Source of the DNA: CAVZMO01 sp963776195
GTDB taxonomy: Bacteria > Nitrospirota > Thermodesulfovibrionia > Thermodesulfovibrionales > SM23-35
NCBI GenBank assembly: GCA_963776195.1
Contig: CAVZMO010000053.1
Location: 62,001-126,000 of the forward strand
Direction of reading: 5' to 3'
Length of the DNA: 64,000 nt
The position numbers and the translations under genes were made by a program. The notes under the pieces were generated by a model. The model had not been told where the DNA came from, searched no databases, and worked only from the letters and a program-made list of their open reading frames with translations. Below, piece after piece: positions 19,351 through 28,161 of the stretch. Within the stretch, counting starts at the first letter, position 1, and each line of letters opens with the position of its first letter.

Positions 19351-20643
19351 ATGGCAGATATAAAAAAAATGTACCGTACTATCATGGCAGACAATTTCCC
19401 TGCTGAGATGGTCGTTAAATTCGGGGATCAGACATTAGTGTACAAGAAGAGGACGTGGAAGATAGCCGATGCGAAGACGGGTGAATTAATCGAGAAGGGC
19501 CTCCGATATGGTGAAAACCCCGAACAGGAAGCGGCCCTCTATGAACTGGTGAACGGGAATCTGAATCTCGGAGCCTGCCGGTTTATACAACCGGGAAACG
19601 GCCTTGTGAGCAGCATTACTGAAGAAGATATGATACAGGCGGGGAAACATCCCGGAAAGACAAATCTGACCGACCTTGATAACGGGCTGAATATTATTAA
19701 ATTTCTGATGGACCGGCCCGCCGCAGCGATCTTAAAGCACAATAATCCCTGCGGTGCTGCATACGGGAATTCGCTGTCCGATGCATATGATAAGGCGAAC
19801 ATGGCAGACCGCATAGCTGCATTCGGTGGGTGCCTCGTGGTGAACAGGCCGATGGATAAAGAAACGGCCGAGATGGTCGGCAAGAACTATCTTGAGGTTG
19901 TAGCCGCGCCCGAGTTTGAAGAAGGGACTGTCGATATCCTGGCTAAGAGGAAGAATCTGAGGATTATCAGGATCAGCAAGATTCATGAGTTAGGGCGATA
20001 CAGGGACTTACGCTTTGTCGATTTTAAATCATTAACTGACGGTGGAATCATTGTCCAGCAGTCTCCGGTCAATAAAATCCGATCACGGGAAGATTTCCTC
20101 CCTGCAAAGACAACTTATCAGGGCAAGGAATATGTTATTGAAAGGCAGCCGACGGAAAAAGAATATTCCGATATGCTCTTTGGATGGAATGTGGAACAGG
20201 GTGTCACCTCGAATTCCGTGCTTTATGTTAAGGACGGCGTGACGGTAGGGATAGGAACCGGCGAGCAGGACAGGGTAGGCGTTGCCGAGATCGCTATCTT
20301 CAAGGCATATACGAAATATGCCGACGCATGGTGCTTTAAGAGATACGGCGTCCCTTACAAGTCATTCGAGCTTGATGCGAAGAACGGCAAAAGGAGCAGG
20401 GATGAACTTGTTGAGATAGATGAAGAGACGAAGAGAAATAAGGGCGGACTCATAGGTTCCGTGATGATCTCGGATGCGTTTTTTCCATTCAGAGACGGCG
20501 TTGATGCCGGGATTAACGAGGGCGTCACGGCGATAGTCCAGCCGGGCGGCTCCGAGAGAGATTTTGAATCCATAATCGCCTGTAATGAAGCGGGTCCAAA
20601 GGTCACAATGGTCTTCACAGGACAGAGGGCGTTCAAACACTAA
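19351..20643 (+). CDS. AICAR transformylase, stand-alone PurH C-terminal type
   Basis: The 430-residue product resembles the AICAR formyltransferase half of PurH, which formylates AICAR in purine synthesis. The active-site motif KHNNPCG lies near residue 130, with SDAFFPFRDGVD and AIVQPGGSERD toward the end. The N-terminal IMP cyclohydrolase domain of bifunctional PurH is absent and replaced by a short segment. Stand-alone forms of this type are known in sulfate-reducing and related bacteria. A separate IMP cyclohydrolase is expected elsewhere in the genome. Confidence 0.85.
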   Translation: MADIKKMYRTIMADNFPAEMVVKFGDQTLVYKKRTWKIADAKTGELIEKGLRYGENPEQEAALYELVNGNLNLGACRFIQPGNGLVSSITEEDMIQAGKHPGKTNLTDLDNGLNIIKFLMDRPAAAILKHNNPCGAAYGNSLSDAYDKANMADRIAAFGGCLVVNRPMDKETAEMVGKNYLEVVAAPEFEEGTVDILAKRKNLRIIRISKIHELGRYRDLRFVDFKSLTDGGIIVQQSPVNKIRSREDFLPAKTTYQGKEYVIERQPTEKEYSDMLFGWNVEQGVTSNSVLYVKDGVTVGIGTGEQDRVGVAEIAIFKAYTKYADAWCFKRYGVPYKSFELDAKNGKRSRDELVEIDEETKRNKGGLIGSVMISDAFFPFRDGVDAGINEGVTAIVQPGGSERDFESIIACNEAGPKVTMVFTGQRAFKH

Positions 20644-20737
20644 TTGAAAGACACCGGAGGTATCCGTTCTCGAAATTATTATTCTTGAATCTTATATCCT
20701 TTATCCTGCATTATAAAAGAAAAAAAAGGAGTTGTGC

Positions 20738-21658
20738 ATGCTGAAAATATTTTCGTCTTTTGTCATGATAATCCTCTTTTGCCTTCCATCATATGCCGAG
20801 GATATTATTGTCGCTAAAGTGAACGGGACTGTCCTAACGCAGAAAAACCTCGATACAGAGTTGGATAGATTAATCCCTCAGATAACTTTTCATCGCAATG
20901 TATCGCCGGAAAAGCGTAAATACTACTACGGAAAAGCGCTTGAGGAAATTATTACCAAGGAACTGCAATACCAGGACGCTCTTGCCAGAGAAATGAAACC
21001 TGATAAAGCAAAGGTCGAAGCCCAGATCGAAAGGTTCAAAAAGAGATTTAAAACAAAAGAGGCGTACAAAGCGGCCCTTGATAAAGAGGGACTCACGGAA
21101 GACCAACTGAGGGCAGGGATCGAAAAGGAAATGCTCATACAGTCCGCGATTGCCAAGACGGTCAATGAGCCGGCGCAGATGCGCGAAGCGGAATTGAAAG
21201 AATATTATGAAAAGAACGCTTCAAAATTCAAACAGCCGGAGGCGATGAGGCTGAGACTTATCTCTACAAAGGACGAAAAAAAAGTCCGGGACATCCTTGC
21301 CAAGTTAAAGGATGGCGACGACTTTGGGGAACTGGCATATAACATGTCGGAGGATGATTATCGCGTCAAGAGTGGCGACATCGGGTATGTCCATAAAGGC
21401 AGGATGCTTCCTGAGATCGAAGATGCGGCATCAAAGCTGAAAGTGGGCGAATTGAGCGAACCGATCAAAGCAGACAATAGATGGTACCTTGTTAAGGTCG
21501 AAGATAGGAAGCCGGAACATCAGATGTCCTTTGAAGAAGTTAAAGGCAAACTGAAAAAGGAGCTTGAAGCGGAGCGCGCAGCTGAACTCAAGAAGAAATG
21601 GATAGAGGGTCTGAAGGCAAAGGCCAAGATTGAAGTATTATTGAAGACGGAAGAATAG
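20738..21658 (+). CDS. SurA/PrsA-like periplasmic peptidyl-prolyl isomerase
   Basis: The protein starts with a signal peptide (MLKIFSSFVMIILFCLPSYA) cleaved near residue 20. It then has a SurA-N-like helical chaperone region (about 25-150) and one parvulin domain with FGELAYNMSEDD and SGDIGYVHKGRMLPEIEDA. It would help outer-membrane or secreted proteins fold. I chose the ATG at 20738 because AGGAG is 6 bases upstream; an in-frame TTG at 20732 would place the ribosome site too close. The C-terminus is Lys/Glu-rich. Confidence 0.88.
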   Translation: MLKIFSSFVMIILFCLPSYAEDIIVAKVNGTVLTQKNLDTELDRLIPQITFHRNVSPEKRKYYYGKALEEIITKELQYQDALAREMKPDKAKVEAQIERFKKRFKTKEAYKAALDKEGLTEDQLRAGIEKEMLIQSAIAKTVNEPAQMREAELKEYYEKNASKFKQPEAMRLRLISTKDEKKVRDILAKLKDGDDFGELAYNMSEDDYRVKSGDIGYVHKGRMLPEIEDAASKLKVGELSEPIKADNRWYLVKVEDRKPEHQMSFEEVKGKLKKELEAERAAELKKKWIEGLKAKAKIEVLLKTEE

Positions 21659-21863
21659 ACCATCAAGAGGCGGTATGATAAATCCCGCCGTGCCTTTCTT
21701 ATCGAGGGACTGGGTAACCGAGCCGCACCGCGGGTCCTGTACACAAGAGGGACATCCAGCTTCACAACGACATTCTTTTATAATCTTGAGACTGGTAGGA
21801 AACCAATTTTCGATAATCGATTCAATGATCGGGCCGCTTTAATGGATTCAGTTAAGTTCGTCG

Positions 21864-21892
21864 TTGACATAATAAATATTACCTATTACAAT
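21864..21892 (+). promoter_or_regulatory. Sigma-70 promoter producing a leaderless message
   Basis: TTGACA (21864-21869), a 17-bp spacer and TACAAT (21887-21892) make a near-perfect promoter. The ATG of the receiver protein is at 21901, 8 bases past the -10 box, and there is no Shine-Dalgarno sequence. Transcription should start at or within a base or two of the ATG. The rest of 21659-21863 holds nothing I can name. Confidence 0.75.
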
Positions 21893-21900
21893 TCTAGCAA

Positions 21901-22476
21901 ATGAGAAACAAGATTTTGCTCGTTGAAGATTCCAAGGTTGTTCAGCAGATGTACAGGAGCAAGCTGGTCTTGGAACGGTTTAACGTGCTTACGGCAGACA
22001 ACGGAATGGAGGCCATTAAGATCCTGTCGCAGGAAAAACCTGATATTATCCTGCTTGACCTCATGATGCCGGTTATGGATGGATATAAAGTGCTGCAGAT
22101 TATCAAGACGGACCCGAAATCCGCTGATATCCCCGTATTGGTCTTCTCCGCGAGGGGGCAGCCTGAAGAAGTCGAGAAGGCGATGAACTTAGGTGCAGCC
22201 GGATATATTGTAAAGGCAACAACGAAACCGAATGAGGTTGTAGAGCAAATAAGAAAGGTTCTCAGCCAGAAGCCTCAGGTTCAGGAGATTGTCCGTTATA
22301 CCGTAGAAATCAAGGGAGACTCTTATGATGCGACGAAACTCGCCTCTGAATTCCAACTGAATGACCTGAGGTGCAGGAAGTGTCAGGGACCGCTCCTTCT
22401 TGAATTGATCCCTGATTTTTCCCATGAGACGCCATGGTTTAGCGGAAGATTTTTTTGCCCGAAGTGTCAGAGCTGA
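21901..22476 (+). CDS. Response regulator receiver with C-terminal zinc ribbon
   Basis: This 191-residue protein has an N-terminal receiver domain (about 1-120) with the acidic pocket ED at 9-10, phospho-acceptor D53 in LLDLMMPVMD and a conserved Lys near 104. A linker of about 35 residues leads to a C-terminal zinc-ribbon-like segment with C158-x2-C161 and C186-x2-C189. No known output domain is present. It meets the minus-strand CheY gene end to end with no gap. No ribosome site precedes the ATG, in line with a leaderless message. Confidence 0.82.
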   Translation: MRNKILLVEDSKVVQQMYRSKLVLERFNVLTADNGMEAIKILSQEKPDIILLDLMMPVMDGYKVLQIIKTDPKSADIPVLVFSARGQPEEVEKAMNLGAAGYIVKATTKPNEVVEQIRKVLSQKPQVQEIVRYTVEIKGDSYDATKLASEFQLNDLRCRKCQGPLLLELIPDFSHETPWFSGRFFCPKCQS

Positions 22477-22842
22477 TCATGATAAAAGACTGTTCACAAG
22501 TTTCATTAATTCCTGTGTCTGTATCGGCTTCGTGAGATAGGCATTTGCACCGATGGCAAGCGCCTTCTTTTTGTCCTCTTCCGCGCCCTCCGTTGTTATC
22601 ATGATAACAGGAATATCTTTATAAGCGGCATTACCTCTTACAAGGCTGACCAATTTCAGTCCATCCATAACGGGCATGTTGATGTCCGCGAGGATAATAT
22701 CAATCTTTTCAGTAGACAGTTTCTTTAACGCATCCACGCCGTCTGTCGCCTCAAAAATCTTCGCTTGCGGGACCCGTTTCACAGCGAACCCAATGAGCTG
22801 TCTCATTGTGGGAGAATCTTCGACAACAAGGATGTTCGGCAT
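22477..22842 (-). CDS. CheY-like single-domain response regulator
   Basis: This 121-residue stand-alone receiver has D53 in ADINMPVMDG, the acidic pair ED at 8-9, T83-T84 and a conserved Lys in AYLTKPIQT. It is the last gene of the minus-strand chemosensory operon. With no output domain it is expected to act by protein contact, as CheY does on a motor, or as a phosphate sink for the CheA encoded upstream. Confidence 0.9.
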   Translation of the reverse strand: MPNILVVEDSPTMRQLIGFAVKRVPQAKIFEATDGVDALKKLSTEKIDIILADINMPVMDGLKLVSLVRGNAAYKDIPVIMITTEGAEEDKKKALAIGANAYLTKPIQTQELMKLVNSLLS

Positions 22843-22861
22843 TTTATACCTCCTCCATGGC

Positions 22862-23689
22862 CTATCTCCTCGGCTTCTCTTTCAGGAGATCAAGGAAACT
22901 CTGTATCGTCGTTAGCTTCCTCTCCGACTGTGTATACAGCCGCGAAGAGAATATCGCAGTTGCGGCATGTCCTGCAAGGAGATTGAAAAGTTCATAATCG
23001 ATATTAGAAAAGGAATTTTTCTGGGCAAAAAGCGAATAGATCGAGATTACACCGATAACGTGTTCTTTTATCTTCAACGGGATACAGACGATCGGACTCG
23101 AAACATCAAGCTTTCCTGCAGAAGCAGCAGCCATATCTTTGAGAAAATGACTTTCTCCTTCTTTTGCCACCGTGCCGATAGTGCCTTCTCCCGTTTTGAT
23201 CTTGGGCAATTCGTCGGAAGATAAACCTTCAGATGCTACCGGTATAAGCTCATTTGTCTTATCATCCATGAGGAATAGTGCGAACTTCTCGGCTCCGACA
23301 AGATTAATGATTATTTCTATGACTATCCGCAAAACTTCATTAAAGTCCAGGGTTGAATGTAATTGGTAACTCGCAACATAGAGGTTTGCGAGCATATTGT
23401 TCTCTGTCTCTACCTCAATATATTTTGATGCAAAATCTTTGTTTTCTTCCTCTGTTTTTTTGTACCTCTCTAAAAGGGAATCAATCTCCTCCTGGAGTAT
23501 CTTTATCCTGTCTTCATAGAGTCTTATTTTTTCTTCATTTTTGGACTTGTCCGCCGACTCTTCGAGTTGGGCGATCCTGAACCTGAGCCTTTCGTTTTCC
23601 TTGATCAGGTCTTTTGTGAATTCCTCACCCCTTTTGAAGATCTGAAGAAACTCGTCCGCTTTCTTCGAAATGCCGGATTCTTTTTCCAT
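22862..23689 (-). CDS. Coiled-coil GAF-domain protein
   Basis: This protein of about 275 residues has residues 1-95 as a highly charged coiled coil, followed by a GAF domain (about 100-265) containing LVGAEKFALFLMDD and IVCIPLKIKEHVIGVI. GAF domains bind small ligands or mediate dimerisation. No enzymatic domain is present, so it is probably a soluble sensor or scaffold for the chemosensory system. The ATG at 23689 follows GGAGGG with a short spacing. It lies 12 bp downstream of cheB. Confidence 0.8.
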   Translation of the reverse strand: MEKESGISKKADEFLQIFKRGEEFTKDLIKENERLRFRIAQLEESADKSKNEEKIRLYEDRIKILQEEIDSLLERYKKTEEENKDFASKYIEVETENNMLANLYVASYQLHSTLDFNEVLRIVIEIIINLVGAEKFALFLMDDKTNELIPVASEGLSSDELPKIKTGEGTIGTVAKEGESHFLKDMAAASAGKLDVSSPIVCIPLKIKEHVIGVISIYSLFAQKNSFSNIDYELFNLLAGHAATAIFSSRLYTQSERKLTTIQSFLDLLKEKPRR

Positions 23690-23701
23690 CAACCCTCCAC
23701 T

Positions 23702-24757
23702 CTATGATCCATTCCCTTTAATTATCCTTATCATCTCGATGGGAATCTGAGAGATAGGCAAAATCCTCTCCGCTGCGCCTGCCTTTATCACCTCCGAGGG
23801 CATGCCGTAAACAACAGCAGTCTCTTCAGACTCTACTATAGTATATCCACCTCTCTTTTTAATTTCCAGCATCCCTGCTTTCCCGTCGTTCCCCATGCCC
23901 GTGAGAACAATTCCCATCATCCGGCGGCCGAAAATTTCTGATAGGGAAGACATCATAATATCAACGGAGGGGATATATTTGTCCGTACCCTTCGGCTCTT
24001 TAAGAGAAGCAAATATCCTGCTCCCTCTTTTCTTGAAAAACATGTGGAACCCTCCGGGACAGATTAGGACTTTACCATGCTTTAACTCATCACCCTCGCC
24101 GGCTTCCTTGATGCGAACCTTTGAAATGCCGTTAAGCCTCTCGGCAAAGGATGCAGTAAATCCCTTCGGCATGTGCTGGCTTATTGCAATACCCGGAGGG
24201 AAATCCGATGGAAGCCTCGCCAATAATATCTTGAGCGCCGCGGGACCACCTGTTGACGATCCGATAGCCACAGCCTCTATCATATTTTCGGGCCTCTCTG
24301 TAAGCGTTTTCAGGGAATTCTCTTCTTGAAGAAGTTCAAGATTTTTGCTCAATTTGTCCATGCGCAAGTCTTTTATCCCTTTAACCTTCCGCAAGAGGTC
24401 TTTTTCGAGTTTTTCGAATTCGGTCGAGGCCATTCTGGGCGGCTTTGCTACGAAATCTGCTGCGCCGAATTCGAGGGCCTTAAATACGGTCTTTGAATCG
24501 GAAAAGGAACTGACAATGATCACCGGTGTCGGCCTGTTTTGCATCAGCCATCTGAGAAAACTGAATCCGTCCATCTCGGGCATCTCAAGGTCAAGGGTTA
24601 TGAGATCGGGTTTGAGTCTGAGGGTCTTTGCCATCGCATCTATTCCATCGGATGCTGTCCCTGCGACTTCGATATGGGGATCCGACTCCAACATCTTCTT
24701 GATCGTCTGCCTGCTGTGTGCGGAGTCATCAATAATGAGAACGCTCACTTTAGACAT
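23702..24757 (-). CDS. cheB: Chemotaxis methylesterase CheB
   Basis: CheB removes methyl groups from, and deamidates, chemoreceptors. The receiver domain has D56 in LDLEMPEMDG. A linker of about 45 residues leads to the esterase domain with the catalytic Ser in GSSTGGP, His in SQHMPKGF and Asp in TGMGNDG. I start it at the ATG at 24757 (MSKVSVLIIDDS), where it overlaps the cheR stop by 8 bp; an upstream in-frame start would add 15 residues that are really cheR sequence. Its substrate is most likely the MCP encoded in the same operon. Confidence 0.94.
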   Translation of the reverse strand: MSKVSVLIIDDSAHSRQTIKKMLESDPHIEVAGTASDGIDAMAKTLRLKPDLITLDLEMPEMDGFSFLRWLMQNRPTPVIIVSSFSDSKTVFKALEFGAADFVAKPPRMASTEFEKLEKDLLRKVKGIKDLRMDKLSKNLELLQEENSLKTLTERPENMIEAVAIGSSTGGPAALKILLARLPSDFPPGIAISQHMPKGFTASFAERLNGISKVRIKEAGEGDELKHGKVLICPGGFHMFFKKRGSRIFASLKEPKGTDKYIPSVDIMMSSLSEIFGRRMMGIVLTGMGNDGKAGMLEIKKRGGYTIVESEETAVVYGMPSEVIKAGAAERILPISQIPIEMIRIIKGNGS

Positions 24758-25619
24758 TTGTGCGAGCTCCTGTTTTGACTGGTTTCTGATAGACCATGTC
24801 ATATTTCAGATGTTTCAGGGTAAAAGCAGCGGATATATTTATTAATGATTCAGCATGTCCTAACAGGAGATAGCCTCCGTCCACAAGTCTTTCATAAAAC
24901 ATATCGATTACTTTCCTCCTTGATGGATGATCGAAATAGATCAAAACGTTCCGGCAGAATACGACATCCATCTTACCTACTAATTTTACCTTAAATGGGT
25001 CGAGAAGATTAAGATAGCTGAAATTTACATATTGTTTTACCCCGTCGGAGATCCTGTCAGAACCCTCGTCTGCCTTAAAATACTTCCTCAGAAAATACGG
25101 CTCTGTTGTCCTGAAAGAGTTTTTTCTATACGCGCCGGTTCTCGCCACCTGGAGTACCCGCTGATTGATATCGCTTCCGAATATCTCTATATGCCAGTCA
25201 GGGAAAAGACCCTTTTCGAGTATGAGCATGGCAAGCGTATAAGGTTCTTCACCGGTGGAACAACCTGCAGACCATATCCTCAGTCGTTTTCTATCTTTAT
25301 TCGTTTTTTTTAGTTCAGGGAGTACCTCTTCACTGAACGCCTTGAGTTGGTTTTGCTCCCGGAAGAAATATGTCTCATTAACCGTAATAATGTCGATTAT
25401 CGCAGCGAGTTCTTCGTCACGGTTTTTGTTATACAGGAGGTACCTGTAGTATTCCCTGAAGTTGCTGAAGTGGTGAATCCGTATTCTTCGGGAAAGCCTT
25501 TTTTCGAGGAGATATCTTGAGTCGTCATCAAAATAAATTCCGCAATAATCCCTTACGAAATCTCTGATAAGCCTGAAAACATCTTCCTCGAGCGGAAAAA
25601 TATCTTCCTTTTCGAACAT
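24750..25619 (-). CDS. cheR: Chemotaxis methyltransferase CheR
   Basis: This 289-residue SAM-dependent methyltransferase acts on chemoreceptor glutamates. The N-terminal helical domain (about 1-80) is followed by the SAM-binding fold with IWSAGCSTGEEPYTLAM and the motif DVVFCRNVLIYFD. There is no C-terminal TPR domain. It overlaps cheB, giving coupled CheR and CheB levels. A 53-bp gap separates it from the HEAT-repeat gene upstream. Confidence 0.95.
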   Translation of the reverse strand: MFEKEDIFPLEEDVFRLIRDFVRDYCGIYFDDDSRYLLEKRLSRRIRIHHFSNFREYYRYLLYNKNRDEELAAIIDIITVNETYFFREQNQLKAFSEEVLPELKKTNKDRKRLRIWSAGCSTGEEPYTLAMLILEKGLFPDWHIEIFGSDINQRVLQVARTGAYRKNSFRTTEPYFLRKYFKADEGSDRISDGVKQYVNFSYLNLLDPFKVKLVGKMDVVFCRNVLIYFDHPSRRKVIDMFYERLVDGGYLLLGHAESLINISAAFTLKHLKYDMVYQKPVKTGARTNV

Positions 25620-25671
25620 TGAAATTCCAAGTCCTTTACTAGTCGACTAATAACGAATAACCAATTACTCT

Positions 25672-27646
25672 TTACTTTTTCAGGCTTTCTTCAACCGCCT
25701 TCTTCACTATCGGATCTTCTTCGGTATCGAGAAGTTTTTCGAGTTCATTCCGGATGAGACCTTTCGCTCTTCTCCCCAATACTTCAACGGCAGCCATTCT
25801 TGTTGCCCAATCATCATCACGCAGAAAAGGGCTTAACGCCTCCTCAATATTTTCGAACAGGGAGAGTGCCTTTATTGCGGTCCTTCTGATTTCTCTGATC
25901 GGGAGAAGAGAGCATGTTCAATAAAGAAGAGCGCGCTTCGCGTCCGCCTATTTTACTGAGAGATTCTATGGTTGTTGTTACAACAAAACCGTTCCTATCG
26001 GAAAGAAGACCGATCAACGGTCCGACGGCCCTCTTGTCTTTCAGAATACCAAAGGCCTTTGAAACCGCGCCTCTCACAGAATCATCGGAATCGGACAGAA
26101 GAAGCGAGAGTGACTCGAAGACCCGTTTGCCGCCCATGCGGCCCAGGCTGAGAGCCGATGAAACCCTTATATCGGGATCTTCGTCCATTAAGGCAAGGAT
26201 AAGAAACTGTATTGAGTCTTCCGTCTTTAACAAAGAAAACGACTGAACACATGCCTTTCTTACGCCGACATTTCCGTCTTTCAGCGCAAAACCTAAGGCG
26301 GGTACCGCTTCCCCGGCATCTATCTTTCCCAGGATCAGTGCCGCATTTTTTCTGAGCACAGGGTTCGCACCACGGAGCATAGATATGAATTCATCAACCG
26401 GAAGCAACTGCCCGAACTGTGAAAGAGCTTCGACAGCGGTCTCCTGAACGTTCTCATAGGGATCGTTGAGAAGATTCTTGATCTGTTTTATCGCCTTCGG
26501 ATCACCGATCTTCGCAAGTCCCATTGCCGCAATAGACCGGATATGTCCGTCTTCGTCCTTCAGGAATTTCTCGAAGATCCGGTAGTAAATAGGAGAGGCT
26601 ATCGTCGCTGCAATTTCACAGATGAAACGCTTCTGATACAGGCTCTCCGTCTCCATAAGCCCGAGGAGAGTCTCCGGTTTATCCTTCCCGATAAACGCAA
26701 ATGCCCTCTTAACGTCCTCCGCAAAGTTCTGTTCCTGGGATATCCCGAGTAAGGAATTATACGCCTTCTCGTCCTTCATGAGTCCGAGGATGAGTATCGC
26801 AGAACTTCTTGCCTCCGGGTTGTCGGACCACGCATGTGCTATAAGAATATCAAAAGCCCTGGCGCCGATGAGTCTTCTTATTTCTCCTGTTAAGAACTCT
26901 TCACTCACTCCCTTTTGATAGAACCGCTCTATGCTCCGGAGAGTCTCTTCCTGTACAATCCTTGAACGGTCTTCCAAAAAAGGGATCAGGTGTTTAAGGG
27001 AATCGGGGTCCCCGATGAGGCTCAAAGACTTTATGGCAGGCACCCTGATGGTTTTTCTGTTCAAAGCCTTTATTAAGGCCGGGATAGCCCTCTTATCGCC
27101 TATCCTGCCGAGTGCGTCTGCCGCCGGGTAAGCCGTCCATATGTCATCACCCTCGATTATTTCTATGAGCGCACCTATAACAGAGGATTCGCCCACCTTC
27201 CCGATATGTTCTATCGCCGTAGCGCGCACATTCTCATCATCATCCTTGAGGGCATTCAGCATGAGAGGTAGTGATCTGCTGTCCTTAAATCCGCCCAGGA
27301 CATCGATAATAAATTTTCTTACGTCCTTGTTCGGTGTATTGAACGCCTCTATCAAAAAAGGAGTCGCTTTCTTGTTTAACCTGACAAGCGTTTCAATCGC
27401 GGAATTCCGTGCGCCCGCATTATCTTCCCGATAGAGGAGATTGATCAGTCCCCCTATATATTCTTCTACCGGATGTTTTTCGATAAGGATATCCAAGGCG
27501 GTGTTTCTTATTCTCCAACTCGAATCTTCCATCGCGTTCAGCAGGAGATTTATCCAAATTTCACCCCGTTTTCCTCTCAGGCTTTCAAGTGCTTCCCTTC
27601 TGACCTCAACATCGCTATCTCTTAGTAATCTTTCCAGTTCCTGCAT
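25672..27646 (-). CDS. HEAT-repeat protein (one frameshift in this sequence)
   Basis: The protein is about 657 residues, made almost wholly of HEAT/PBS-lyase-like repeats of about 31 residues, for example IRSIAAMGLAKIGDPKAIKQ and VRGAVSKAFGILKDKRAVGP. There is no signal or membrane segment. Such alpha-solenoids bind other proteins and would act as a scaffold. The first frame ends at 25844, but the repeats continue in the next frame (IREIRRTAIKALSLFENI and beyond) to a stop at 25672-25674; the break is near 25905. The start overlaps the cheW gene upstream by 32 bp. Confidence 0.85.
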
Positions 27647-28097
27647 CTTCTTCCAAGTCCTCTTCCGACTGTTTTAGCATTATCTTCTCCTCAGAAGAAA
27701 GCAGATGGTCGACATTGAGAAGGATGATTATCCTTTCGTCTTTCTTCCCGAGGCCGGTGAGATATTTTCCCTTTAGTCCTTTGAATATCTTCGGCGGGGC
27801 TGTAATCTCTTCGGAACTAAGGGCGAGGATCTCTTTTATTTCATCAACGAGAAGGCCGATCTTTTCATCGTCGTACCGCACTATGATGATCAGTTCTTCC
27901 ATTTGTGAGGACTGAATATCCAAGCGCTTCCTCAGATCGAGCAATGGTAATACTTCGCCGCGAACAGTTATCACTCCCGAGAGAAAATCCGGGAGTGCGG
28001 GCAAAGTATATACTCTTTGAGTACTCAAGAATTCCACGACCTTGCCGATGTCTATCCCGAAATCCTCTTTCCCTATCCTGAAGACGGCAAACTTCAT
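27615..28097 (-). CDS. CheW-like adaptor protein
   Basis: This 160-residue single CheW domain contains FGIDIGKVVEFLSTQRVYTL and ITVRGEVLPLLDLRKRLDI, the SH3-like fold that links chemoreceptors to CheA. It is one of two CheW genes in the operon. The tail after residue 140 is charged and overlaps the next gene. It lies 64 bp downstream of the MCP gene and may serve this receptor specifically. Confidence 0.92.
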   Translation of the reverse strand: MKFAVFRIGKEDFGIDIGKVVEFLSTQRVYTLPALPDFLSGVITVRGEVLPLLDLRKRLDIQSSQMEELIIIVRYDDEKIGLLVDEIKEILALSSEEITAPPKIFKGLKGKYLTGLGKKDERIIILLNVDHLLSSEEKIMLKQSEEDLEEDAGTGKITKR

Positions 28098-28161
28098 TGC
28101 CGGAGCATCCCCTTTTTATATTTTTTATATCCTGCCATTTGAAAAGAAGCCCGTAACGATT

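Noticed and set aside
24758..24802. Longer CheB start adding 15 residues
   Set aside because: The extra residues come from within cheR and precede the conserved receiver start; the ATG at 24757 fits the family.
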